Assembly: GCF_030273315.1 (NCBI RefSeq)
Contig: NZ_CP127174.1
Location: 124,001 to 188,000 of the forward strand
Length of the DNA stretch: 64,000 nt
Direction of reading: 5' to 3'
Source: Natrialbaceae archaeon AArc-T1-2
GTDB lineage: Archaea > Halobacteriota > Halobacteria > Halobacteriales > Natrialbaceae
The first letter of the stretch is position 1. The number at the start of each line of letters is the position of its first letter. The notes under the pieces are model-generated. The model did not search any database. It was not told where the DNA came from and saw nothing but the letters and a program-made list of their open reading frames with translations. Below are positions 51,132 through 61,072 of this stretch, one piece after another. A program made the translations under genes and the position numbers.

Positions 51132-52081
51132 TGGCTGACGAACACCAGTTCATCGAGGATGGCCTGCAACGCTCGCAGATAGACGAGTTCTTCCAGGAAG
51201 AGCTCGGCCGTGCAGGCTACGGCGGTATGGACGTCGCCAAGACCCCGATGGGGACCCAGATCGTCCTCAAAGCGGAGAAGCCGGGGATGGTCATCGGCAA
51301 AGGCGGCGAGAACATTCGGAAGGTCACGACGGCACTCGAGGAGAAGTTCGACCTCGAGGACCCCCAGATCGACGTCCAGGAGGTCGACGAACCCGACCTC
51401 AACGCACGGATCGTCGCCGACCGACTGGCGAACGCCCTAGAGCGTGGCTGGTACTTCCGGAAGGCCGGCCACACCACCCTCGAGCGGATCATGGACGCCG
51501 GTGCGCTGGGCGCGGAGATCGTCCTCTCCGGGAAGGTCACGGGTGCCCGCTCACGGGTCGAGAAGTTCAACGCCGGCTACATCAAACACAACGGCGAACC
51601 CGCCGAGTCGATCGTCGACGAGGGCCAAGGCGTCGCCGTCATGAAACTCGGGACGATCGGCGTGACGGTGAAGATCATCCCGCCGGGTGCCGAGCTGCCA
51701 GACGACTTCCGCATCGAGGAAGACGTCGACCCCGAAGAGCTCGTCCCCGAGGCCGTCGAGGCAAACGAGGGCGTCGAGGAACTGCTCGAGGGCGAACCCG
51801 AGGAAGCCGAGGCGGCTGCCGAGGAACTCGAGGAGCCGGCTGAGGAGGCCGAGCCCGCCGAGGAAGACGTCGTCGACGAGGAGGTCGTCGAGGAAGTCAT
51901 CGAAGAGGACGTCACAGAAGACGCCGACGAGGAGTTCGAGGAAGTCGAGGTCCCCGGCGACGACGACGTCGAGGACGAACTCGAGGAGCTCGAAGAAGAC
52001 GTCGAGGCCGAAGCCGAAGAGCTGATGGCCGAGATGGACGAGGACGAGAGCACGGACGACGACGAGGGAGGTGATGCCTGA
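51131..52081 (+). CDS. rps3: Ribosomal protein uS3 with long acidic tail
   Basis: A 316-residue uS3. The KH domain ([20 protein letters not shown]) is near residue 55 and the C-terminal [10 protein letters not shown]-like region follows ([15 protein letters not shown]). The last 100 residues are a strongly Glu/Asp-rich tail, longer than the usual archaeal end and a haloarchaeal trait. Overlaps rpl29 by one base. Confidence 0.96.
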   Translation: MADEHQFIEDGLQRSQIDEFFQEELGRAGYGGMDVAKTPMGTQIVLKAEKPGMVIGKGGENIRKVTTALEEKFDLEDPQIDVQEVDEPDLNARIVADRLANALERGWYFRKAGHTTLERIMDAGALGAEIVLSGKVTGARSRVEKFNAGYIKHNGEPAESIVDEGQGVAVMKLGTIGVTVKIIPPGAELPDDFRIEEDVDPEELVPEAVEANEGVEELLEGEPEEAEAAAEELEEPAEEAEPAEEDVVDEEVVEEVIEEDVTEDADEEFEEVEVPGDDDVEDELEELEEDVEAEAEELMAEMDEDESTDDDEGGDA

Positions 52082-52287
52082 TGGCGATCCTGCACGTCGA
52101 GGAGATCCGTGACATGACCCCTGCCGAACGGCAGGCCGAACTCGAGGAACTCGAAACGGAACTGCTCAACGCCAAGGCAGTGCTGGCCGCCGGTGGTGCC
52201 CCGGAGAACCCGGGCGAGATCGGCGAGCTGAAACGGACCATCGCGCGGATCAAGACGATTCAGCGCGAGGAGGGCGATCTCGAATGA
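52081..52287 (+). CDS. rpl29: Ribosomal protein uL29
   Basis: A 68-residue uL29 near the exit tunnel. The two-helix pattern is standard ([20 protein letters not shown] and [17 protein letters not shown]). The C-terminal words REEGDLE and stop recur shortly downstream as REEGDLDEE and stop, see the tiny frame at 52284-52343. Confidence 0.95.
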   Translation: MAILHVEEIRDMTPAERQAELEELETELLNAKAVLAAGGAPENPGEIGELKRTIARIKTIQREEGDLE

Positions 52288-52343
52288 GATCGAACATCCG
52301 AACGGGCGACGCCCGTGAAGAAGGCGATCTCGACGAGGAGTAA
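52284..52343 (+). CDS. Tiny 19-codon frame, likely duplicated rpl29 end
   Basis: The ATG overlaps the rpl29 stop (ATGA) and the frame reads [19 protein letters not shown] to a TAA at 52341-52343. Its last part repeats the end of rpl29 (GGCGATCTCGA twice, 56 bases apart). It may be translated by coupling, but more likely it is the trace of a small insertion or duplication that moved the rpl29 stop forward. Confidence 0.3.
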   Translation: MRSNIRTGDAREEGDLDEE

Positions 52344-52347
52344 CGAA

Positions 52348-52704
52348 ATGGCACTGACACCCGAGACGTTGCCGCGACACGAACTCAACGGCCTCCCGGT
52401 ACGGGTCGTCGACAGTGACGATCCCGGAACGGTTGGCCTCGAGGGACGCGTCGTCGTCGAGACGACGAACACCCTCCAGATAGCGGTGTGCGAGAACGGC
52501 AGCTCTCGGGTCGTCCAGGTGCCGAAATCGGGCTCGACGTTCGAGTTCGCGATCACAGATGACGCCGCCGACTACCGCGAGGAGTTGGGGACCGCGTCCG
52601 AACTGGCCGGCGAGGACGTGGCCTACGTTACGGTCGATGGATCGCGACTGCTCTCACGACCCGCCCGACGTACGGAAACGAGTGGTGATTCACCATGGCA
52701 ATAG
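52348..52704 (+). CDS. rnp1: RNase P protein component 1 (Rpp29/Pop4)
   Basis: A 118-residue archaeal Rnp1, a Sm-like barrel subunit of RNase P. Motifs include LPRHELNGLPVRVVDSDDPG, GLEGRVVVETTNTLQI and VVQVPKSGSTFEF. It lies in the ribosomal cluster as in other archaea. ATG 52348 is chosen. It overlaps rps17 by ten bases. Confidence 0.9.
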   Translation: MALTPETLPRHELNGLPVRVVDSDDPGTVGLEGRVVVETTNTLQIAVCENGSSRVVQVPKSGSTFEFAITDDAADYREELGTASELAGEDVAYVTVDGSRLLSRPARRTETSGDSPWQ

Positions 52705-53150
52705 GATTAGATGTTGAAACCCCTCCGGAACCAGAAAACCCGGGGGAGTACGACTACGAGAAGTGTCCGTTCTACGGCGAGCTCTCGGTTCGAGGTCAGA
52801 TCCTCGAGGGCACCGTCGTCTCGACGGACATGGAAAAGACCGTAGTCGTCGAACGAGAGTACGACGTCGCGGTTCCGAAGTATGACCGCAAGATGAAACG
52901 TCGCTCGCGCATCCCGGCGCACGTACCGGGCGTGCTCGAGCCGCTCTCGGTCGGTGACACGGTCAAGATCGCAGAGACCCGACCACTGTCGAAGACCAAA
53001 TCGCACGTGGTCGTCGAAGTAACCGAAGAAGCGACCGCCGAGGACGTTGCCGAGCTCACCCGTCAGGCCGAGCCTGAACAGGAGATCTCGGACGAGGACC
53101 TCGTTGCGGGCGAACCCGAAGCGGAAGACGAAAACGAGGGTGATCAGTGA
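52695..53150 (+). CDS. rps17: Ribosomal protein uS17
   Basis: A 151-residue uS17, an OB-fold 16S-binding protein. Core motifs are [20 protein letters not shown] and [20 protein letters not shown]; the end is an acidic haloarchaeal tail of about 40 residues. The start overlaps the end of rnp1. Confidence 0.95.
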   Translation: MAIGLDVETPPEPENPGEYDYEKCPFYGELSVRGQILEGTVVSTDMEKTVVVEREYDVAVPKYDRKMKRRSRIPAHVPGVLEPLSVGDTVKIAETRPLSKTKSHVVVEVTEEATAEDVAELTRQAEPEQEISDEDLVAGEPEAEDENEGDQ

Positions 53151-53548
53151 TGGAGGCGATGAAAGCAGACGTCACGCAGGGCCTGAAGAAGGGCTCGCTG
53201 GTCACGTGTGCCGACAACACCGGCGCGCGTGAGCTGAAGGTCATCAGCGTCTCGGGCTATCACGGTACCAAGAACCGCCAGCCGAAGGCGGGGATCGGTG
53301 ACAAGGTGACCGTCTCGGTCACGAAGGGAACTCCCGAGATGCGCCGTCAGGTCTTAGAGGCCGTCGTCGTCCGTCAGCGGCAATCGATCCGCCGGCCCGA
53401 CGGCACGCGCCTGAAGTTCGAGGACAACGCGGCGGTCATCATCGACGAGAACGAAGAGCCACGCGGCACCGAGATCAAGGGCCCGATCGCCCGCGAGGTC
53501 GCAGAGCGCTTCGGAGCAATCGCGAGTACAGCTACGATGATCGTTTAG
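53150..53548 (+). CDS. rpl14: Ribosomal protein uL14
   Basis: A 132-residue archaeal uL14. The [20 protein letters not shown] motif and the KRGTP-like end ([20 protein letters not shown]) are standard. ATG 53150 gives a one-base overlap with the rps17 stop (TGATG); GTG 53147 is possible too. Confidence 0.96.
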   Translation: MEAMKADVTQGLKKGSLVTCADNTGARELKVISVSGYHGTKNRQPKAGIGDKVTVSVTKGTPEMRRQVLEAVVVRQRQSIRRPDGTRLKFEDNAAVIIDENEEPRGTEIKGPIAREVAERFGAIASTATMIV

Positions 53549-53549
53549 C

Positions 53550-53906
53550 ATGAGCAAACAACCACGCAAACAGCGAAACGAAACTGAGCGTGCCCCGCTG
53601 CACAAGCGACAGACGCAGCTTCGTGCGACGCTCTCTGAGGAACTCCGTGAGGAGTACGGCCGACGTCGGGCCCGCGTCAACGCGGGCGACACCGTCGAGG
53701 TCATGCGTGGCGACCACGCCGGCGAGGAAGGCGAGGTCGTCCAGGCAATCCTCAAAGACGGCGTCATCCACGTCGAAGACGTCACGGTCGAGACGGCCGA
53801 CGGCGAGGAGGTCCCACGACCGCTCGAGCCGTCGAACGTCCGGATCATGGAGCTTGACCTCTCCGACGAGCGTCGCGAGGCACGCCTCGAAGGTGATAAC
53901 GAATGA
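53550..53906 (+). CDS. rpl24: Ribosomal protein uL24
   Basis: A 118-residue archaeal uL24 with the KOW motif ([20 protein letters not shown]) that binds 23S rRNA. The basic start ([20 protein letters not shown]) is normal. The stop overlaps the rps4e start by ATGA. Confidence 0.96.
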   Translation: MSKQPRKQRNETERAPLHKRQTQLRATLSEELREEYGRRRARVNAGDTVEVMRGDHAGEEGEVVQAILKDGVIHVEDVTVETADGEEVPRPLEPSNVRIMELDLSDERREARLEGDNE

Positions 53907-54640
53907 CGAACCACCAGAAGCGACTCTCGGTACCGAAATCTTGGCCGGTCGAACGCAAGACCGACACCTTCACCGTCAAGGCCGGCGCTGGCCCTCACGG
54001 TGAGGACGGCGTTCCGCTGCTAATCTTGCTGCGGGACGTCCTCGGATACGTCGACTCCCGGAAGGAAGCCCGCTACGCGCTGTCGGAAGACGGCGTCCTC
54101 GTCAACGGCGATGCCGTAAGCGACGAGGAGCGACCGATCGGGATGTTCGATATCCTGGCGTTCCCGGCCCGCGAAGAGTACTTCCGTGTCTTCCCCGACG
54201 AGGGCGGTCGGCTCTCGCTGACGCCGATCGACGAGGACGCGGCAGAGAGCCGCCTCGGAAAGGTCGAGGACAAACGCCAGGTCCCCGGCGGCGACACGCA
54301 GCTGTCGCTGCACGACGGGACGAACGTCGTCGTCGACGAGGAGGACTACAGCCCGAACGACTCCATCGTCATCGACAACGACGACAAGTCGATCGTCGCA
54401 CACTTCCCCTACGAGGACGGTGCACTCGTCACTGCCGTCCGTGGCAACCACGCCGGCAAGATCGGCGAGGTCGACTCGATCGACGTCACGAAAGGCAGCG
54501 GCTCGAACATCGTCCACGTCAGCGACGGGGACGAGGAGTTCGAGACCGTCGAGGAGTACGTCGTCGTCATCGACGAGAACTTCACGGACGACGATTCGTC
54601 CGACGACACCGTGACCACGACGGGTGATGACGATGAGTGA
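53903..54640 (+). CDS. rps4e: Ribosomal protein eS4
   Basis: A 245-residue archaeal eS4 with the S4 RNA-binding part ([20 protein letters not shown]), the conserved [18 protein letters not shown] region, and a C-terminal KOW-like segment ([17 protein letters not shown]). The last 25 residues are an acidic tail. Its 3' end overlaps rpl5. Confidence 0.95.
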   Translation: MTNHQKRLSVPKSWPVERKTDTFTVKAGAGPHGEDGVPLLILLRDVLGYVDSRKEARYALSEDGVLVNGDAVSDEERPIGMFDILAFPAREEYFRVFPDEGGRLSLTPIDEDAAESRLGKVEDKRQVPGGDTQLSLHDGTNVVVDEEDYSPNDSIVIDNDDKSIVAHFPYEDGALVTAVRGNHAGKIGEVDSIDVTKGSGSNIVHVSDGDEEFETVEEYVVVIDENFTDDDSSDDTVTTTGDDDE

Positions 54641-55157
54641 CGCCGAAACCGAGTTCCACGAGATGCGCGAACCTCGCGTCGAGAAGGTCGTCGTCCACAT
54701 GGGCGTCGGTCAGGGCGGTCGCGAACTCGGGACGGCCGAAGAGATTATCGAGGCAATCACCGACCAACAGAGCGTCCGCACCCAGGCGAAAAAGACCGAA
54801 CCCGACTTCGGCATCCGCCAGGGCGATCCGATCGGCACGAAGGTCACGCTCCGTGGCGAGGACGCCCACGAGTTCCTCGAGACTGCGCTCCCGCTTGCGG
54901 ACCTCTCGGCGAGCCAGTTCGACGACACGGGCAACTTCAGCTTCGGGGTCGAGGAACACACCGACTTCCCGAGCCAGGAGTACGATCCGAACGTCGGAAT
55001 CTACGGGCTGGACGTCACCGTCAACCTGGTGCGTCCCGGCTACCGCGTCGCGAAACGCGACAAGGCCACCCGACCGATTCCCTCGCGGCACCGACTGTCG
55101 CCCGAGGACGCGATTCGCTTCCTCGAGGCGAACTTCGACGTGGAGGTCACAGCATGA
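54633..55157 (+). CDS. rpl5: Ribosomal protein uL5
   Basis: A 174-residue archaeal uL5 that binds 5S rRNA. Motifs include [19 protein letters not shown] and [19 protein letters not shown]. Three in-frame start codons (GTG 54624, ATG 54627 and ATG 54633) are near; the last gives the usual haloarchaeal N-terminus. ATGA-coupled to rps14. Confidence 0.95.
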   Translation: MSDAETEFHEMREPRVEKVVVHMGVGQGGRELGTAEEIIEAITDQQSVRTQAKKTEPDFGIRQGDPIGTKVTLRGEDAHEFLETALPLADLSASQFDDTGNFSFGVEEHTDFPSQEYDPNVGIYGLDVTVNLVRPGYRVAKRDKATRPIPSRHRLSPEDAIRFLEANFDVEVTA

Positions 55158-55336
55158 GCGAAAGCGAAACCGAGAACGAACGAACGGGCGAACACGCCAG
55201 CAAGCGCACGGGCCAGGAGGAAGCGTGCCCGCGCTGCGGTCGAAAGCAGGGACTCGTCGGAAAGTACGACATCAACCTCTGCCGACAGTGTTTCCGCGAG
55301 ATCGCCCGCGACATGGGATTCAGGAAGTACAGATGA
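55154..55336 (+). CDS. rps14: Ribosomal protein uS14 (zinc type)
   Basis: A 60-residue uS14 of the four-cysteine zinc type: [22 protein letters not shown]. The N-terminal half ([16 protein letters not shown]) is a polar haloarchaeal extension. ATGA overlaps link it to rpl5 and rps8. Confidence 0.96.
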   Translation: MSESETENERTGEHASKRTGQEEACPRCGRKQGLVGKYDINLCRQCFREIARDMGFRKYR

Positions 55337-55725
55337 CAGGGAACGACCCACTTAGCAACGCGCTCTCGGGACTCGCAAACGCCGAGAGTGTCGGCCACCT
55401 AAGCCACGAGGTACAGCCCGCCTCGAACGAGATCGGACAGGTGCTCGAGGTCTTCTACGACCGCGGGTACATCGACGGCTTCGAGTACGTCGACGACGGC
55501 AAAGCCGGTCGGTTCGAGGTCGAACTGAAAGGAGCGATCAACGAGTGTGGCCCCGTCAAGCCCCGCTACAGTGCCAGTGCCGACGAGTTCGAGACGTGGG
55601 AGAAGCGCTTTCTCCCCGCTCGGGACTTCGGCGCGCTCGTCGTCACGACGAGTCACGGCATCATGAGCCACTACGAGGCTCGCGAACAGGGTATCGGGGG
55701 CCAGGTGATCGCGTACGTCTACTAA
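55333..55725 (+). CDS. rps8: Ribosomal protein uS8
   Basis: A 130-residue archaeal uS8 with [20 protein letters not shown], a central part with [14 protein letters not shown], and the C-terminal [20 protein letters not shown]. The ATG at 55333 overlaps the rps14 stop (ATGA); the frame's long upstream openness is a shadow of rpl5. Confidence 0.96.
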   Translation: MTGNDPLSNALSGLANAESVGHLSHEVQPASNEIGQVLEVFYDRGYIDGFEYVDDGKAGRFEVELKGAINECGPVKPRYSASADEFETWEKRFLPARDFGALVVTTSHGIMSHYEAREQGIGGQVIAYVY

Positions 55726-55728
55726 GCT

Positions 55729-56262
55729 ATGCGAGTCGAACTGGAAATCCCCGACGACGTAACCGCCGAGGTAGACCATCTCGACCTGACCGTCGAGGGA
55801 CCGGAAGGAGCCGTGACGCGGCGTCTCTGGTACCCCGACGTTTCGGTCGAGGTCGAAGACGACCACGTGGTCATCGAGAGCGAATCCGGCGACGCAAAGA
55901 CCGCGTCGACGGTCGGAACCTTCGAGAGCCACATCGAGAACGCCTTCCACGGCGTGACCGAGGGCTGGGAGTACGAGATGGAAGTCTTCTACTCTCACTT
56001 CCCGATGCAGGTCCGTGCGGAAGGCGAGGAGGTCGTTATCGAGAACTTCCTCGGTGAGAAAGCACCGCGACGAACGACTATCCACGGTGATACGGACGTC
56101 TCCGTCGACGGAGAGACAGTCGTTCTCTCCGGTCCCGACAAGGAAAACGTTGGACAGACTGCCGCCGACATCGAGCAACTGACGAAAGTCAGCGGCAAGG
56201 ACACCCGCGTCTTCCAGGACGGCGTCTACATCACCCAGAAGCCGGAGAAAGGAGGTGTCTGA
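55729..56262 (+). CDS. rpl6: Ribosomal protein uL6
   Basis: A 177-residue archaeal uL6 with two related alpha/beta halves (VEGPEGAVTRRLWYPDVSVE and NVGQTAADIEQLTKVSGKDT). Located by the factor-binding site of the large subunit. Next gene starts four bases downstream. Confidence 0.96.
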   Translation: MRVELEIPDDVTAEVDHLDLTVEGPEGAVTRRLWYPDVSVEVEDDHVVIESESGDAKTASTVGTFESHIENAFHGVTEGWEYEMEVFYSHFPMQVRAEGEEVVIENFLGEKAPRRTTIHGDTDVSVDGETVVLSGPDKENVGQTAADIEQLTKVSGKDTRVFQDGVYITQKPEKGGV

Positions 56263-56265
56263 TAG

Positions 56266-56988
56266 ATGACAGACGAAGATACCGACGAACCACAGGAACT
56301 CGAGGACATAAGCGGCGTCGGTGCGAGCAAAGCCGACGCGCTTCGTGAGGCCGGCTTCGAGTCCATCGAGGACGTCAAGGAGGCCTCCCAAGACGATCTG
56401 GCCGAGGCCGACGGCATCGGCAACGCGCTCGCTGCGCGTATCAAAGCCGACGTCGGCGACCTCGAGGTCGAAGAGGAAACCGAAGCCGAGATCGAAGACG
56501 AGGCCGTCGAAGCCGACGAAGAGCCGGACGAAGACGTCGAGACCGAACTGCAGCCCCGCGGGCTGACCGAGAAGACGCCCGAACTCACCGACGAGGAAGA
56601 GACACTGCTGGCCCGTCGGAAACGCGAGGGCAAGCCGCAGTTCAACCGACAGGACTACCACATGAAAAAGCGGACGCCGGAGTCCTGGCGTCGTCCCCGC
56701 GGCCAGCTGTCGAAACAGCGCCGTGGCGTCAAGGGCAAGGGGCCGACCGTCGAGGCCGGCTTCCGTACGCCCAAAGCCGTCCGTGGGAAACACCCGAGCG
56801 GCTTCGAGGAGGTCTACGTCGAGAACGCAGACGACTTAGAAGGCGTCGACGGCTCCCGCGAGGCTGTCCGGATCGGCTCCTCGGTCGGTGCTCGCAAGCG
56901 CGAGCGTATCGAAGAGGTTGCAGAAGAGGAGGGCATTCGCGTCCTGAACCCGACCTACGAGGAAGTCGAGGTGGCATCCAATGACTGA
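56266..56988 (+). CDS. rpl32e: Ribosomal protein eL32 with helix-hairpin-helix extension
   Basis: A 240-residue protein. The C-terminal half is eL32 ([40 protein letters not shown]). The first 65 residues form a helix-hairpin-helix domain ([37 protein letters not shown]), followed by an acidic linker, an addition typical of haloarchaea and some other Euryarchaeota. Overlaps rpl19e by eight bases. Confidence 0.95.
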   Translation: MTDEDTDEPQELEDISGVGASKADALREAGFESIEDVKEASQDDLAEADGIGNALAARIKADVGDLEVEEETEAEIEDEAVEADEEPDEDVETELQPRGLTEKTPELTDEEETLLARRKREGKPQFNRQDYHMKKRTPESWRRPRGQLSKQRRGVKGKGPTVEAGFRTPKAVRGKHPSGFEEVYVENADDLEGVDGSREAVRIGSSVGARKRERIEEVAEEEGIRVLNPTYEEVEVASND

Positions 56989-57430
56989 TCTGAGTGCACA
57001 GAAACGACTCGCGGCCGACGTCCTCGACGTCGGCGAGAACAAGATCTGGCTCGATCCGGACGCCCAGGGCGAGATCGCCGAAGCGATCACGCGCGAGGAG
57101 GTCCGTGACCTCGTCGACGACGGCCTCATCCAGGCCGAAGAGGCCCGGGGCAACTCGCGTGGCCGTGCCCGCGAGCGCAACGCAAAACGCGCCTACGGAC
57201 ACCAGAAAGGCCCGGGCAAACGCAAGGGCAAGAAAGGCGCACGCCAGAACGAGAAAGACGACTGGCAGAACAAGATTCGCGCGCAGCGCCGGAAACTGCG
57301 TGAACTCCGAGACAAAGGCGAGCTGACGCCCGCCCAGTACCGCGAGCTCTACAAGAAGGCTGGCGGTGGGGAGTTCCGTAGCGTCCGGTACCTGCTGAAC
57401 TACATCGACGACAACTACGGTGACGACTAA
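56981..57430 (+). CDS. rpl19e: Ribosomal protein eL19
   Basis: A 149-residue eL19, forming part of an inter-subunit bridge. Motifs: [20 protein letters not shown], the basic patch [20 protein letters not shown], and [18 protein letters not shown]. The final base of its stop is the first base of the rpl18 ATG. Confidence 0.96.
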   Translation: MTDLSAQKRLAADVLDVGENKIWLDPDAQGEIAEAITREEVRDLVDDGLIQAEEARGNSRGRARERNAKRAYGHQKGPGKRKGKKGARQNEKDDWQNKIRAQRRKLRELRDKGELTPAQYRELYKKAGGGEFRSVRYLLNYIDDNYGDD

Positions 57431-57978
57431 TGGCGACAGGACCACGATACAAGGTGCCGATGCGGCGTCGCCGCGAGGTCCGGACGGACTACCACCAGAG
57501 GTTGCGCCTGCTGAAATCGGGCAAGCCCCGGCTGGTCGCTCGCAAGAGCAACCGACACACTACGGCGCAGCTGATCACTCCGGGCCCGCAGGGCGATGAG
57601 ACACTCGCGAGCGCACACTCGAGCGACTTAGAGGAGTTCGGCTGGGACGCCCCAACGGGCAACCTCCCGGCTGCGTACCTCACCGGCCTGCTGGCCGGCA
57701 AACGAGCGCTCGAGGCAGGCGTCGAGGAGGCCGTGCTCGATATCGGCCTCAACACGGCGACGCCTGGCAACAAGGTGTTCGCTGTACAGGAAGGGGCGAT
57801 CGACGCTGGCCTCGAGATCCCACACAACGACAGCGTCCTCGCGGACTGGTCGCGTACGCGTGGCGAGCACATCGCCGAGTACGCCGAACAGCTCGAGGAG
57901 CCGCTGTACAGCGGTGATTTCGACGCCACCGAACTACCCGAACACTTCGATGAGGTACGAGAGGCGATCCTAGAATGA
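57430..57978 (+). CDS. rpl18: Ribosomal protein uL18
   Basis: A 182-residue archaeal uL18, a 5S rRNA-binding protein. Motifs: [40 protein letters not shown], and [24 protein letters not shown]-coupled to rps5. Confidence 0.96.
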   Translation: MATGPRYKVPMRRRREVRTDYHQRLRLLKSGKPRLVARKSNRHTTAQLITPGPQGDETLASAHSSDLEEFGWDAPTGNLPAAYLTGLLAGKRALEAGVEEAVLDIGLNTATPGNKVFAVQEGAIDAGLEIPHNDSVLADWSRTRGEHIAEYAEQLEEPLYSGDFDATELPEHFDEVREAILE

Positions 57979-58613
57979 GTGGAAACGACTACGACGACGG
58001 CTGGCAGCCTGTCACCCGTCTCGGAACGAAAGTACAGGAGGGCGAGATCGACACGATGGAAGATGCCCTCAACTCGGGGCTCCCACTGAAAGAGCCCGAG
58101 ATCGTCGATCAGCTCCTGCCGGGGCTCGACGACGAGGTGCTCGACATCAACATGGTCCAGCGGATGACCGACTCCGGACGCCGGGTCAAGTTCCGCTGTG
58201 TCGTCTCCGTCGGCAACCGCGACGGCTTCGTCGGCTACGCCGAGGGACGCGACGATCAGGTCGGGGCTGCCATCCAGAAAGCGATCGGTATCGCCAAGCT
58301 GAACATGATCCAGGTGCCACGCGGCTCCGGCTCCTGGGAGGACCGCTCTGACCGACCACACTCGCTGACCCACCGAACGACCGGCAAGGCCGGATCGGTC
58401 GAGGTCGAGGTCGTCCCCGCCCCCGAAGGGCTCGGACTGGCCGCAAGCGACACCGTTCGAGCAGTGCTCGAACTCGCTGGCATCGAAAACGCCTGGACCA
58501 AAAGCCACGGCAACACCCGGACGACGGTGAACCTCGCGAAAGCGACGTTCAACGCCTTAGAGAACGCATCCCAGTCGCGACAGCCACGCAGCCGTGAGGT
58601 GGTCGAACGATGA
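57975..58613 (+). CDS. rps5: Ribosomal protein uS5
   Basis: A 212-residue archaeal uS5 with the double-stranded RNA-binding-like core ([39 protein letters not shown]) and the C-terminal domain [23 protein letters not shown]-coupled to rpl30. Confidence 0.96.
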   Translation: MSGNDYDDGWQPVTRLGTKVQEGEIDTMEDALNSGLPLKEPEIVDQLLPGLDDEVLDINMVQRMTDSGRRVKFRCVVSVGNRDGFVGYAEGRDDQVGAAIQKAIGIAKLNMIQVPRGSGSWEDRSDRPHSLTHRTTGKAGSVEVEVVPAPEGLGLAASDTVRAVLELAGIENAWTKSHGNTRTTVNLAKATFNALENASQSRQPRSREVVER

Positions 58614-59077
58614 AGGCGATCGTCCAGCTTCGCGGTGAAGTCGATCGGTCAGATGCCGTCGACGACACCCTCGAGATGCTGAACATCCCGAAAGTCAACC
58701 ACGCGACCGTCGTCCCGGACACCGACGCCTACCGCGGCATGATCACGAAGGTCAACGACTACGTCGCCTACGGGGAGCCAAGCGAAGCGGTCCTCGAGAC
58801 GCTGCTGTCGAAACGCGCCGAGCCGCTCGAGGGCGACCAGTCCGATGTCGACGAGGAGTGGCTCGCTGAGAACACCGACTACGACGATTTCGAGGCGCTG
58901 ACGGAGGCACTGCTCGACGAGGAGACGACGCTTCGCGAGCAGGGGCTGTCACCGACGCTACGACTGCACCCGCCCCGTGGTGGCCACGACGGCGTCAAAC
59001 ACCCCACGGTCGAGGGCGGGCAACTCGGAAAACATACAACGGAGGAAATCAACGCCCTCCTAGAATCGATGCGATAA
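58610..59077 (+). CDS. rpl30: Ribosomal protein uL30
   Basis: A 155-residue archaeal uL30 with the opening [20 protein letters not shown] and the C-terminal [20 protein letters not shown]; longer than the bacterial form, as usual in archaea. It starts within the rps5 stop. Confidence 0.95.
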   Translation: MKAIVQLRGEVDRSDAVDDTLEMLNIPKVNHATVVPDTDAYRGMITKVNDYVAYGEPSEAVLETLLSKRAEPLEGDQSDVDEEWLAENTDYDDFEALTEALLDEETTLREQGLSPTLRLHPPRGGHDGVKHPTVEGGQLGKHTTEEINALLESMR

Positions 59078-59079
59078 CA

Positions 59080-59565
59080 ATGACGAGCAAGAAACGACGC
59101 CAGCGCGGCTCGCGAACACACAGTGGCGGGAGCCACAAGAACCGCCGCGGTGCAGGCCACCGTGGCGGTCGCGGCCGTGCCGGGCGGAGCAAACACGAGT
59201 TCCACAACTACGAACCGAAGCAGAAACACGGCTTCAAGCGTCCACAGGACATCCGCGAGGAGGTCCTCGAGGTGGAGGTCAAGAAACTCGACGAGGACGC
59301 GATCCTCTACGCCGCAGAGGGCGTCGCCGAAGAGACCGACGACGGCTACCGGATCGACGCTCGCGACGTCGTCGAGGACGGCCACGAGACGGACGTCGTG
59401 AAGGTACTTGGCAACGGCCAGGTCCGCAACAGCCTCGAGGTCGTCGCGGACGCCTTCAGCGAGACGGCACGCGAGAAACTCGAGGAGGCCGGCGGCGAGG
59501 CCGTCCTCTCAGAGCGTGCCCAAGCGCAGGAAGCCGACGACGAAGACGAAACTGACACCGAGTAA
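59080..59565 (+). CDS. rpl15: Ribosomal protein uL15
   Basis: A 161-residue archaeal uL15 with the glycine-rich basic start (TSKKRRQRGSRTHSGGSHKN; RRGAGHRGGRGRAGRSKHEF) and the ordered C-terminal half (VVKVLGNGQVRNSLEVVAD). It ends two bases before secY. Confidence 0.95.
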   Translation: MTSKKRRQRGSRTHSGGSHKNRRGAGHRGGRGRAGRSKHEFHNYEPKQKHGFKRPQDIREEVLEVEVKKLDEDAILYAAEGVAEETDDGYRIDARDVVEDGHETDVVKVLGNGQVRNSLEVVADAFSETAREKLEEAGGEAVLSERAQAQEADDEDETDTE

Positions 59566-59567
59566 CT

Positions 59568-61028
59568 ATGGGATGGAAGGAAGCCGCCGAACCGGTCTTG
59601 ACGCGGATGCCCGCCGTCCAGCGTCCGGAGGGGCACGTCCCCTTCAAGCGGAAGCTGGCGTGGACGGCCGGCATCCTCGTGTTGTACTTTTTCCTGACGA
59701 ACATCACGCTGCTTGGCCTGCAGGCCGAGGCAGCGACGGACCTCTTCGGCGAGTTCCGTGCGATCCTCGCGGGTGAGCACGGCTCGCTGATGCAGGTCGG
59801 TATCGGCCCGATCGTCACGGCCAGCATCGTCATGCAGCTGCTCGGCGGTGCGAACCTCCTCGGTCTCGACACCGACGACCCGCGGGACCAGGTCCTCTAT
59901 CAGGGCTTGCAGAAGCTGCTGGTTATCGTGATGACGGCGCTGACCGCGCTGCCGATGGTGTTCGCCGGCGGGTTCCTTCCAGCCCAGCCCCAGCTCCAGC
60001 TTGGCGGTCTCACGCTCGGGTTAACCGGCGTCCAGCTGGTGTTGTTCGCCCAGATCTTCGTCGGCGGCATCCTCATCCTCTACATGGACGAGGTCGTAAG
60101 CAAGTGGGGCGTCGGCAGCGGTGTCGGCCTGTTCATCATCGCCGGCGTGAGCCAGATGCTCGTCGCTGGCTTCCTCTCGCTGAGTGAGGAAGGCTTCTTC
60201 TACAGCTGGTATCTCATCCTCAGCGGGCAGGCCGAGATCGGCTCGCTCGTCACCGGCGACGGGCTGTACGCCATCTTCCTCGGTCAGGGGGAGATCATCG
60301 CGCTGTTGACGACGGTCCTGATCTTTGGGATCGTCGTCTACGCGGAGTCGGTTCGGGTCGAGATTCCCCTGAGCCACGCCCGCGTGAAGGGTGCTCGCGG
60401 TCGCTTCCCAGTGAAGCTCATCTACGCGAGCGTCCTGCCGATGATCCTCGTTCGCGCAGTGCAGGCGAACATCCAGTTCATGGGACAGATCCTCGCGACC
60501 CAGTGGCCCGGCATGCCCGGCTGGCTCGGCCAGTACGCCGACGGACAGCCGACCGGCGGGTTCTTCTATTACACCGCACCGATCTACTCGCCGGACGACT
60601 GGATGTGGTGGACTGCCGCCGTCACCCAGGAGTGGTGGCAGGTAATGATCCGCGTGAGCGTCGACCTGACGTTCATGGTCATCGGCGGCGCGATCTTCGC
60701 GATCTTCTGGGTCGAAACGACCAACATGGGTCCGGAAGCCACCGCGAAACAGATCCAAAACTCCGGGATGCAGATCCCCGGCTTCCGACAGAACGTCGGC
60801 GTCGTCGAGAAGGTCATGGAGCGGTACATCCCGCAGGTGACCGTCATCGGCGGTGCCCTGGTCGGCTTGCTCGCCGTCTGGGCGAACATGCTCGGTACTA
60901 TCGGAGCCGTCACGGGAACGGGTCTACTGCTTGCCGTCTCCATTACGTACAAACTGTACGAGGAGATAGCCGAGGAGCAGATGATGGAGATGCATCCGAT
61001 GATGCGCCAGATGTTCGGTAATGACTGA
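59568..61028 (+). CDS. secY: SecY, protein-conducting channel
   Basis: A 486-residue SecY/Sec61-alpha, the channel through which proteins cross or enter the membrane. About ten membrane helices are visible from ILVLYFFLTNITLLGLQAEA onward, and the conserved loop segments RVEIPLSHARVKGARGRFPV and the C-terminal GTGLLLAVSITYKLYEEIAE match the family. It ends the spc operon. In most haloarchaea adk follows; here a lower-GC recombinase pair follows instead. Confidence 0.96.
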   Translation: MGWKEAAEPVLTRMPAVQRPEGHVPFKRKLAWTAGILVLYFFLTNITLLGLQAEAATDLFGEFRAILAGEHGSLMQVGIGPIVTASIVMQLLGGANLLGLDTDDPRDQVLYQGLQKLLVIVMTALTALPMVFAGGFLPAQPQLQLGGLTLGLTGVQLVLFAQIFVGGILILYMDEVVSKWGVGSGVGLFIIAGVSQMLVAGFLSLSEEGFFYSWYLILSGQAEIGSLVTGDGLYAIFLGQGEIIALLTTVLIFGIVVYAESVRVEIPLSHARVKGARGRFPVKLIYASVLPMILVRAVQANIQFMGQILATQWPGMPGWLGQYADGQPTGGFFYYTAPIYSPDDWMWWTAAVTQEWWQVMIRVSVDLTFMVIGGAIFAIFWVETTNMGPEATAKQIQNSGMQIPGFRQNVGVVEKVMERYIPQVTVIGGALVGLLAVWANMLGTIGAVTGTGLLLAVSITYKLYEEIAEEQMMEMHPMMRQMFGND

Positions 61029-61049
61029 ACACAGTGTGAACACTTAATT

Positions 61050-61072
61050 GGGAAGCCCTCTAACGGCTTCCC
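61050..61072 (+). promoter_or_regulatory. Hairpin/operator between TATA box and start of the RHH gene
   Basis: GGGAAGCC (61050-61057) and GGCTTCCC (61065-61072) are perfect inverted repeats with a seven-base loop. The repeat begins just after a TATA-like ACTTAATT (61042-61049) and ends at the base before the ATG at 61073. It could be an operator for autoregulation, or a hairpin at the end of the secY transcript. Confidence 0.5.
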
